DNA of 64,000 nt from Pristionchus mayeri (taxonomy: Eukaryota > Nematoda > Chromadorea > Rhabditida > Neodiplogasteridae), in contig BTRK01000005.1 of NCBI GenBank assembly GCA_036245805.1, positions 47,665,216 to 47,729,215 on the forward strand, written 5' to 3'. Within the stretch, counting starts at the first letter, position 1. Each line of letters begins with the position of its first letter. Below the pieces are notes generated by a model. The model did no database searches and was not told the DNA's origin. It worked only from the letters and a program-made list of their open reading frames with translations. The translations under genes and the position numbers were made by a program. Shown here in pieces: positions 44,801 through 54,823 of the stretch.

Positions 44801-47800
44801 TCCACTTCTCATGAATAACATCCAATTGCACGTAGTCTTGCAAATTCAATTATCGCAAACAAGGGGAGGTCCCTCTCTCCTCCATTCATTTCCACTCCGA
44901 TCGTTCATGGGATGCGGTTCTTCCTCTTGAATTCGCTGTCTCTCCTTCTGATTTTGGTAGGCCTTCCCCTTCATATTGACTCAATTGCCTCTGCCTTATC
45001 ACAATAATGATACCTTAACCTTATTTGATCTTTGAACCTTTGCATCTGGATAATAAATGCTCTATTTTTTATTTTAATTATTTTGCTTTAAATTTGGATT
45101 GATCATTACAGGAGGAGTGTGCTACCATGTTTTAAAATGTCTTAGAAATTTTTAAAAATATTTTTGCGCTTAAAAATGCATTTTTCGTAAAAGTAGCAAA
45201 AGTCACGTCCACTTCTCATGAATAACATCCAATTGCACGTAGTCTTGCAAATTCAATTATCGCAAACAAGGGGAGGTCCCTCTCTCCTCCATTCATTTCC
45301 ACTCCGATCGTTCATGGGATGCGGTTCTTCCTCTTGAATTCGCTGTTTCTCCTTCTGATTTTGGTACGCCTTCCCCTTCATATTGACTCATTTGCCTCTG
45401 CCTTATCACAATAATGATACCTTAACCTTATTTGATCTTTGAACCTTTGCATCTGGATAATAAATGCTCTATTTTTTATTTTAATTATTTTGCTTTAAAT
45501 TTGGATTGATCATTACAGGAGGAGTGTGCTACCATGTTTTAAAATGTCTTAGAAATTTTTAAAAATATTTTTGCGCTTAAAAATGCATTTTTCGTAAAAG
45601 TAGCAAAAGTCACGTCCACTTCTCATGAATAACATCCAATTGCACGTAGTCTTGCAAATTCAATTATCGCAAACAAGGGGAGGTCCCTCTCTCCTCCATT
45701 CATTTCCACTCCGATCGTTCATGGGATGCGGTTCTTCCTCTTGAATTCGCTGTCTCTCCTTCTGATTTTGGTAGGCCTTCCCCTTCATATTGACTCAATT
45801 GCCTCTGCCTTATCACAATAATGATACCTTAACCTTATTTGATCTTTGAACCTTTGCATCTGGATAATAAATGCTCTATTTTTTATTTTAATTATTTTGC
45901 TTTAAATTTGGATTGATCATTACAGGAGGAGTGTGCTACCATGTTTTAAAATGTCTTAGAAATTTTTAAAAATATTTTTGCGCTTATAAATGCATTTTTC
46001 GTAAAAGTAGCAAAAGTCACGTCCACTTCTCATGAATAACATCCAATTGCACGTAGTCTTGCAAATTCAATTATCGCAAACAAGGGGAGGTCCCTCTCTC
46101 CTCCATTCATTTCCACTCCGATCGTTCATGGGATGCGGTTCTTCCTCTTGAATTCGCTGTCTCCTTCTGATTTTGGTAGGCCTTCCCCTTCATATTGACT
46201 CAATTGCCTCTGCCTTATCACAATAATGATACCTTAACCTTATTTCATCTTTGAACCTTTGCATCTGGATAATAAATGCTCTATTTTTTATTTTAATTAT
46301 TTTGCTTTAAATTTGGATTGATCATTACAGGAGGAGTGTGCTACCATGTTTTAAAATGTCTTAGAAATTTTTAAAAATATTTTTGCGCTTATAAATGCAT
46401 TTTTCGTAAAAGTAGCAAAAGTCACGTCCACTTCTCATGAATAACATCCAATTGCACGTAGTCTTGCAAATTCAATTATCGCAAACAAGGGGAGGTCCCT
46501 CTCTCCTCCATTCATTTCCACTCCGATCGTTCATGGGATGCGGTTCTTCCTCTTGAATTCGCTGTCTCCTTCTGATTTTGGTAGGCCTTCCCCTTCATAT
46601 TGACTCAATTGCCTCTGCCTTATCACAATAATGATACCTTAACCTTATTTCATCTTTGAACCTTTGCATCTGGATAATAAATGCTCTATTTTTTATTTTA
46701 ATTATTTTGCTTTAAATTTGGATTGATCATTACAGGAGGAGTGTGCTACCATGTTTTAAAATGTCTTAGAAAATTTTAAAAATATTATTGCGCGCCTAAA
46801 AATGTATTTTTCGTAAAAGTAGCAAAAGTCACGTCCACTTCTCATGAATAACATCCAATTGCACGTAGTCTTGCAAATTCAATTATCGCAAACAAGGGGA
46901 GGTCCCTCTCTCCTCCATTCATTTCCACTCCGATCGTTCATGGGATGCGGTTCTTCCTCTTGAATTCGCTGTTTCTCCTTCTGATTTTGGTACGCCTTCC
47001 CCTTCATATTGACTCATTTGCCTCTGCCTTATCACAATAATGATACCTTAACCTTATTTGATCTTTGAACCTTTGCATCTGGATAATAAATGCTCTATTT
47101 TTTATTTTAATTATTTTGCTTTAAATTTGGATTGATCATTACAGGAGGAGTGTGCTACCATGTTTTAAAATGTCTTAGAAATTTTTAAAAATATTTTTGC
47201 GCTTAAAAATGCATTTTTCGTAAAAGTAGCAAAAGTCACGTCCACTTCTCATGAATAACATCCAATTGCACGTAGTCTTGCAAATTCAATTATCGCAAAC
47301 AAGGGGAGGTCCCTCTCTCCTCCATTCATTTCCACTCCGATCGTTCATGGGATGCGGTTCTTCCTCTTGAATTCGCTGTCTCTCCTTCTGATTTTGGTAG
47401 GCCTTCCCCTTCATATTGACTCAATTGCCTCTGCCTTATCACAATAATGATACCTTAACCTTATTTGATCTTTGAACCTTTGCATCTGGATAATAAATGC
47501 TCTATTTTTTATTTTAATTATTTTGCTTTAAATTTGGATTGATCATTACAGGAGGAGTGTGCTACCATGTTTTAAAATGTCTTAGAAATTTTTAAAAATA
47601 TTTTTGCGCTTATAAATGCATTTTTCGTAAAAGTAGCAAAAGTCACGTCCACTTCTCATGAATAACATCCAATTGCACGTAGTCTTGCAAATTCAATTAT
47701 CGCAAACAAGGGGAGGTCCCTCTCTCCTCCATTCATTTCCACTCCGATCGTTCATGGGATGCGGTTCTTCCTCTTGAATTCGCTGTCTCCTTCTGATTTT

Positions 47801-49900
47801 GGTAGGCCTTCCCCTTCATATTGACTCAATTGCCTCTGCCTTATCACAATAATGATACCTTAACCTTATTTCATCTTTGAACCTTTGCATCTGGATAATA
47901 AATGCTCTATTTTTTATTTTAATTATTTTGCTTTAAATTTGGATTGATCATTACAGGAGGAGTGTGCTACCATGTTTTAAAATGTCTTAGAAATTTTTAA
48001 AAATATTTTTGCGCTTATAAATGCATTTTTCGTAAAAGTAGCAAAAGTCACGTCCACTTCTCATGAATAACATCCAATTGCACGTAGTCTTGCAAATTCA
48101 ATTATCGCAAACAAGGGGAGGTCCCTCTCTCCTCCATTCATTTCCACTCCGATCGTTCATGGGATGCGGTTCTTCCTCTTGAATTCGCTGTCTCCTTCTG
48201 ATTTTGGTAGGCCTTCCCCTTCATATTGACTCAATTGCCTCTGCCTTATCACAATAATGATACCTTAACCTTATTTCATCTTTGAACCTTTGCATCTGGA
48301 TAATAAATGCTCTATTTTTTATTTTAATTATTTTGCTTTAAATTTGGATTGATCATTACAGGAGGAGTGTGCTACCATGTTTTAAAATGTCTTAGAAATT
48401 TTTAAAAATATTTTTGCGCTTATAAATGCATTTTTCGTAAAAGTAGCAAAAGTCACGTCCACTTCTCATGAATAACATCCAATTGCACGTAGTCTTGCAA
48501 ATTCAATTATCGCAAACAAGGGGAGGTCCCTCTCTCCTCCATTCATTTCCACTCCGATCGTTCATGGGATGCGGTTCTTCCTCTTGAATTCGCTGTCTCC
48601 TTCTGATTTTGGTAGGCCTTCCCCTTCATATTGACTCAATTGCCTCTGCCTTATCACAATAATGATACCTTAACCTTATTTCATCTTTGAACCTTTGCAT
48701 CTGGATAATAAATGCTCTATTTTTTATTTTAATTATTTTGCTTTAAATTTGGATTGATCATTACAGGAGGAGTGTGCTACCATGTTTTAAAATGTCTTAG
48801 AAATTTTTAAAAATATTTTTGCGCTTATAAATGCATTTTTCGTAAAAGTAGCAAAAGTCACGTCCACTTCTCATGAATAACATCCAATTGCACGTAGTCT
48901 TGCAAATTCAATTATCGCAAACAAGGGGAGGTCCCTCTCTCCTCCATTCATTTCCACTCCGATCGTTCATGGGATGCGGTTCTTCCTCTTGAATTCGCTG
49001 TCTCCTTCTGATTTTGGTAGGCCTTCCCCTTCATATTGACTCAATTGCCTCTGCCTTATCACAATAATGATACCTTAACCTTATTTCATCTTTGAACCTT
49101 TGCATCTGGATAATAAATGCTCTATTTTTTATTTTAATTATTTTGCTTTAAATTTGGATTGATCATTACAGGAGGAGTGTGCTACCATGTTTTAAAATGT
49201 CTTAGAAAATTTTAAAAATATTATTGCGCGCCTAAAAATGTATTTTTCGTAAAAGTAGCAAAAGTCACGTCCACTTCTCATGAATAACATGCAATTGCAC
49301 GTAGTCTTGCAAATTCATTTATCGCAAACAAGGGGAGGTCCCTCTCTCCTCCATTCATTTCCACTCCGATCGTTCATGGGATGCGGTTCTTCCTCTTGAA
49401 TTCGCTGTTTCTCCTTCTGATTTTGGTACGCCTTCCCCTTCATATTGACTCAATTGCCTCTGCCTTATCGCAATAATGATACCTTAACCTTATTTGATCT
49501 TTGATCCTTTGCATCTGGATAATAAATGCTCTATTTTTTATTTTAATTATTTTGCTTTAAATGGGGATTGATAATTACAGGAGGAGTGAACTTCCATGTT
49601 TAAAAATGTTTTAGAATTTTTTAAAAATATTTTTGCGCGCTTAAAATATGCATTTTTCGTAGGTGTAGCAAAAGTCACGTCAGCCTGTCATGAACAACAT
49701 GCAATTGCACGTAGTCTTGCAAATTCAATTATCACAAACAAGGGGAGGTCCCTCTCTCCTCCATTCATTTCCACTCCGATCGTTCATGGGATGCGGTTCT
49801 TCCTCTTGAAATCGCTATCCTTCCTTTTGATTTTGGTATGCGTCTCCCCTCATATTGACTCTCTTGTCTCTGCCTTATCACACTAATGATACCTTGTGTG
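35876..49900 (+). repeat. Satellite array, about 35 monomers of 407-409 bp
   Basis: The anchor TTATCGCAAACAAGGGGAGG recurs every 407-409 bases from 35881 to 49726 in one orientation. Every monomer carries, in order, this anchor, GGAGGTCCCTCTCTCCTCC, the ATG of a 15-codon hydrophobic run (MRFFLL...), a GT donor-like site, GGATAATAAATGCT, an ATTACAG acceptor-like site, a near-palindrome around AAAAATGCATTTTT and the closing ATGAATAACAT. Internal monomers differ at only a few sites; the edge units (35881 and 49726) are more diverged. Some internal units have lost two bases in the hydrophobic run, and some read GATAGG in place of GGTAGG at the donor, so the internal peptide is not uniformly preserved. 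Confidence 0.98.
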
Positions 49901-50375
49901 ATTTTTGAACACTTTTCATCTGGAAAATACACCTATTATTTTTATTTTTTGCCTTCTGGCGAATGAGTTTTCAAATATACGTTACTCGTTGCCCTGTATA
50001 ACCATACCTTGGAGTGTACATATACATTTGCCTGATTGGATTTAACATTTTAATGGCATTTTCCTTTTGTATAATGGATATTTAAAATATTTTTCTTTTC
50101 AGATCTCAATTACCGATTCTTTCGATGGGGACAATCCATCCCTCCCGCCATCCCATTTTATCCCATTTTATGGATCGGCAAACGATACAAATGTGGGTTA
50201 CCGAAATATTGAAGATTTAATTGTATGTGGCAGGGTTGGGCGGAAAATGTTTTCCGACCGGACAATTTTCCGGTGTTTCCGGTACTTAACCGGAAAATTT
50301 TTCGGTCAGTTTCCGAAATTTTCCGAAAATATACACTATGTATTATGGCCATTTTGTAGAGATATCGATAGATAA
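49791..50375 (+). pseudogene. Truncated paralogue of the small secreted-protein gene at the array edge
   Basis: Exon 1 (49791-49835) is a satellite unit and reads MRFFLLKSLSFLLIL up to a GTATGC donor. The 267-base intron ends TTCTTTTCAG at 50102. Exon 2 (50103-50192) reads ISITDSFDGDNPSLPP and ends in ANDTN. It can then read on to a TAA at 50373-50375, but similarity to the minus-strand copy stops shortly after 50192, where a TTCCG-rich block begins. The third exon of the intact copy is missing, so I call it a broken copy; expression is not excluded. Confidence 0.5.
50249..50336. repeat. TTCCG-dense block
   Basis: About ten occurrences of TTCCG or CGGAA fall within 90 bases, in both orientations. 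It interrupts the truncated secreted-protein paralogue. A related short stretch is at 50639-50665. Confidence 0.5.
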
Positions 50376-50846
50376 ATACATGCAAAATTTTTTGAATCCG
50401 GTCGTAAGCTACTTTAAAATTATTTAGTAGATATTTGTTGGTATTGGCGTATGTCCTTAAGCTTCCCCAATCTGCAATAGTATTCACTGTTTGGGTTCCC
50501 GCCGAGACTGATTGATTTTTAGGTTCACTTCGTCTCTGCTTTCAGTTCATATTTTCCGAAGTCGTCCTATGGTTTCAAAAAATGTTCATCAGATTTTTCC
50601 AAGCATTTTGGGCACAATGGCGCATCTCTAGGACATCTGGAAATTTCCGGAAAATTCCTAAAAACCGGCTCAGGGACTTGTGCCCAAAATCTTTCGAGAA
50701 GTTGACTCTTAGTGTATACAACCACCATAATATGAAACCAAAAAAATCAAAATTGAACATTGTTGACGTGGGGTTTTTCCGGGGTACGACAATTGCGTAA
50801 ACGGCATAGGATTTTTACTCGTAAAATAAGAGAAAAACACCTCAGA

Positions 50847-51905
50847 TATACAGTCTCGCCGGAAAGTCATGGGACACTTTTTGAATTTGTTGTATCTTTT
50901 TGCCCAGGAAATGCATCATTCTCGCACTCAGGCATGATGTACCAAATCCATCGGAGATTATGATCATGGTATTATGGTATGACGTCATCGCATAGTTATT
51001 GCGTAGTGCTGACGCAATAAATGTGCACTTTTTCAAAACGGCATTATTCTTACATACATTTTTTCCTGTTCGCCATACTTTCTATGATTGGAGATATGAC
51101 CGAGGCCTACCCAGAATAAATTTTTGAAGGTGCTGATCGGTCGCACATTTGCTGCAGCGAAGCTGCAAAAACAGGATCTGAAATTCGGAACTCGGCTTCT
51201 AGAGTAGCTAGAGACCCGTTCAAAGCATCAAAATCGCCATCATGAGTACACATGATCATGAGAATATGAATACGATATCTCCTAATATGCCCTCAGGGCA
51301 TGAAAAAATCACTTTTTTGCATGACCATTTTTTGGACATCCAGAACTTTACGGAAAAGTTTAGTAAAAATGTGGTTTTTATCTGGTAATGTTCAAAATGT
51401 ATTGAAGAACTGAATTCCAACTTTTTAGAGCGTTTGGATATCTTTCCAGCCCGCGGCGTGCGTTTTTCGGAATGATACTAGGGTCGGAAAATACCTTGTT
51501 TACCCCAATGGGCGAGAGAGTGCAGACGGCGAGAGTTCGTAAACAGGGTGTTTTCCGACCCTAGTATCCTTCCGAAAAACGCACGCCGCGGGCTGGAAAG
51601 ACATTCAAACACTCTAAAAAGTTGAACTTCAGTTCTTCAATACATTTTGAACATTACCAGATAAAAATCAGATTTTTAGTAAACCTTTCCGCAAAGTTAT
51701 GGATGTTCAAATGGATGGTCATGTTATGGATGGTCATGCAAAACAGTGATTTTTTCATGCCCTGAGGGCAAATTAGCAGATATCGTATTCATATTCTCAG
51801 GATCATGTGTACTCATGGCGTCGATCATTTTGACGCTTTGAACGGGTCTCTAGCTACTCTAGAACCCGAGTTCCGAATTTCAGATCCTGTTTTTGCAGCT
51901 TCATT
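50847..51905. mobile_element. Tc1-like foldback element, right end truncated
   Basis: It starts with ATATACAGTCTCGCCGGAAA, closely matching the ends of the element at 55688-56996. The part from about 51130 to 51505 is an inverted repeat of about 51535-51905. The outer part of the right arm is missing, so only one terminus remains. No transposase frame is present. Confidence 0.65.
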
Positions 51906-52091
51906 AGTTCAAATGATTGTCAAAGTTATATCTAAAGAAGAAGCAACACGAAATAATTGTTCAATCGGCCATTTTTGAGAGACAAGGAAACCAATAGCCG
52001 AATATAGCTGTCCTAAATCACAAATATTTCCTCAACAATAAGCTCAATGTTCCCTGAAGATCATCTATTTTTTGTTTCAAAGATTCTTCTC

Positions 52092-52097
52092 TTTATT
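52092..52097 (-). terminator. Candidate polyadenylation signal AATAAA
   Basis: Lies about 226 bases downstream of the stop codon of the small secreted-protein gene, on the same strand. Confidence 0.35.
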
Positions 52098-52322
52098 CGA
52101 GTAAAATCGCCGACGTATCTCATTGCGAGCGCTCCTAACATTACAAAAATGAATTATTTGTGGTCAGACTCCTAACATTCTTTTACATTGCCATTCTTCC
52201 TTCACTTACATTCTTTTACATTGTCTTTTACATTAACATTGCCTCTACTGTAGTGTAGTATGATCATTAACAGAAAGGAGACACTGTACAAGTATGTGCT
52301 CAGTGGCTTCCCCAATTTTCCG

Positions 52323-52946
52323 TTAACCCACATTATCATCATTTGTCGATCGACCAGGTCTGATTAGCGGGAGGGAAGGATTGTCCGTATCGGAAGGAAC
52401 AATTCTCGAGATCTGTAATGAGGCAGCATTACTAATTACATTTTTAAGAATAGTTTTAAATGTCCGACAAGAAATATAAAAATCATCATGTGTTCATGGT
52501 GCAGTCACGGATGTACAATCGTGGGATAAATCTTCAATGTCTCAGTAACTCACATTAACATCGTTTGTCGATCGATAAAACCTTCCTGGCGGGAGGGATG
52601 GATTGTCCCCATCGAAAGAATCGGTGATCGAGATCTGAAAAGAAATAAATATTTTAAATAATCATTACACAAAAGGAAAATGCCATTAAAATGTGAAACC
52701 CGATCAGGCAAATTTATATGTACACTCCAAGGTATGGTTATACGATGACGGGCAACGAGTAACGTATATTTGAAAAATCATTCGCCAGAAGGCAAAACAA
52801 ATAGAAATAATGTATTTTCCAGATGAAAAGGGTTCAAAGATCAAATGAGGTCAACGTATCATTGCATAGGCAAATAACACAAAAAGAGGGCGAAGGCGTA
52901 CCAAAATGAGAAGGGGGGACAGCGAAATCAAGAGGAAGAACCGCAT
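52323..52946 (-). CDS. Small secreted protein with duplicated exon, 71 aa (predicted)
   Basis: Model: complement(52323..52412, 52554..52634, 52902..52946). Exon 1 is a unit of the inverted satellite block and encodes the signal peptide MRFFLLISLSPLLIL, followed by a GTACGC donor. Exon 2 starts ISITDSFDGDNPSLPP and ends RSTNDVN. Exon 3 is homologous to it: it starts ISRIVPSDTDNPSLPL, contains RSTNDDN and ends VG before TAA. All junctions are phase 0 with GT/AG (CTTTTCAG, CATTACAG). An AATAAA lies on the minus strand at 52092-52097. The exon-2/3 unit may be the mature repeated peptide. No known family is recognised. Its own exon 1 and upstream DNA are the unit amplified in the satellite. Confidence 0.5.
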
Positions 52947-54823
52947 CCCATGAACGATCGGAGTGGAATGGAGGAGAGAGGGACCTCCCCTTGTTTGCGA
53001 TAATTGAATTTGCAAGACTACGTGCAATTGCATGTTATTCATGAGGGGGTGGCGTGACTTTTGCTAGTACTGTGAAACATACATTTTTCTGCGCGCAAAA
53101 ATATTTTTAAAAATTTCTAAGAGATTTTTAAACGTGGAAGTACACTCCCCCTGAAATTACCAATCCACATTCAAAGCAAAATAATTAAAATATAAAAAAT
53201 AAGCAATTTAATATCCAGATGAAAAGATCAAAAATCTAATAAGGTTACGGTATCAGTCGAGTGATACGGCATAGGCAAGTAACACAAAAAGAGGGAGAAG
53301 GCGTACCAAAATGAGAAGGAGGGACAGCGAAATCAAGAGGAGGAACCGCATCCCATGAACGATCGGAGTGGAAATGAATGGAGGAGAGAGGGACCTCCCC
53401 TTGTTTGCGATAATTGAATTTGCAAGACTACGTGCAATTGGATGTTATTCATGAGGGGGTGGCGTGACTTTTGCTAGTACTGTGAAACATACATTTTTCT
53501 GCGCGCAAAAATATTTTTAAAAATTTCTAAGACATTTTTAAACATGGAAGCACACTCCTCCTCTACTTATCAATCCACATTTAAAGCAAAATAATTAAAA
53601 TAAAAACAAATAAAGCATTTACTATCCAGATGCAAAGATCAAAAATCAAATAAGGTTACGGTATCATTAGAGTGATACGGCATAGGCAAGTAACACAAAA
53701 AGAGGGAGAAGGCGTACCAAAATGAGAAGGAGGGACAGCGAAACCAAGAGGAAGAACCGCATCCCATGAACGATCGGAGTGGAAATGAATGGAGGAGAGA
53801 GGGACCTCCCCTTGTTTGCGATAATTGAATTTGCAAGACTACGTGCAATTGCATGTTGTTCATGAGAGGCTGACGTGACTTTTGCTACTCCGGTGAAACA
53901 TACATTTTTATGCGCTCAAAAATATTTTTAAAAATTTCTAAGACATTTTTAAACATGGAAGCACACTCCTTCTCTAATTATCAATCCACATTTAAAGCAA
54001 AAATAATTAAAATAAAAAAAAGCATTTATTATCCAGATGCAAAGGTTCAAAGATCAAATAAGGTAAAGATATCATTAGTGTGATAAGGCAGAGGCAAGTG
54101 AGTCAATATGAGGGGGAAAGGCGTACCAAAACGAGAAGGAGGAACAGCGAAATCAAGAGGAAGAACCGCATCCCATGAACGATCGTAGTGGAAATGAATG
54201 GAGGAGAGAGGGACCTCCCCTTGTTTGCGATAATTGAATTTGCAAGACTACGTGCATGTTGTTCATGAGAGGCTGACGTGACTTTTGCTACTCCGGTGAA
54301 ACATACATTTTTATGCGCTCAAAAATATTTTTAAAAATTTCTAAGACATTTTTAAACATGGAAGCACACTCCTCCTCTAATTATCAATCCACATTTAAAG
54401 CAAAAATAATTAAAATAAAAAAAAGCATTTATTATCCAGATGCAAAGGTTCAAAGATCAAATAAGGTTAAGATATCATTAGTGTGATAAGGCAGAGGCAA
54501 GTGAGTCAATATGAGGGGGAAAGGCGTACCAAAACGAGAAGTAGGAACAGCGAAATCAAGAGGAAGAACCGCATCCCATGAACGATCGTAGTGGAAATGA
54601 ATGGAGGAGAGAGGGACCTCCCCTTGTTTGCGATAATTGAATTTGCAAGACTACGTGCAATTGCATGTTGTTCATGAGAGGCTGACGTGACTTTTGCTAC
54701 TCCGGTGAAACATACATTTTTATGCGCTCAAAAATATTTTTAAAAATTTCTAAGACATTTTTAAACATGGAAGCACACTCCTCCTGTAATTATTAATCCA
54801 CATTTAAAGCAAAATAATTAAAA
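52830..54823 (-). repeat. Inverted satellite block, about 5 diverged monomers
   Basis: The satellite anchor occurs in reverse complement near 52990, 53400, 53811, 54221 and 54622. The units are more diverged from one another than those of the main array. Those I read keep the 15-codon hydrophobic frame and the GTACGC donor. The block faces the main array across about 2.9 kb of other sequence and ends sharply at the ATG of the coiled-coil gene. Confidence 0.95.

Noticed and set aside
49596..49886. 96-codon frame spanning a satellite edge unit as a protein gene
   Set aside because: The upstream half is open only in this edge copy; inner monomers have a TAA immediately after the ATG. The spliced signal-peptide reading explains the conserved part better.
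35876..49900. CRISPR-like array
   Set aside because: The repeats are 408-bp head-to-tail monomers without short direct repeats separated by unique spacers, and the genome is eukaryotic.
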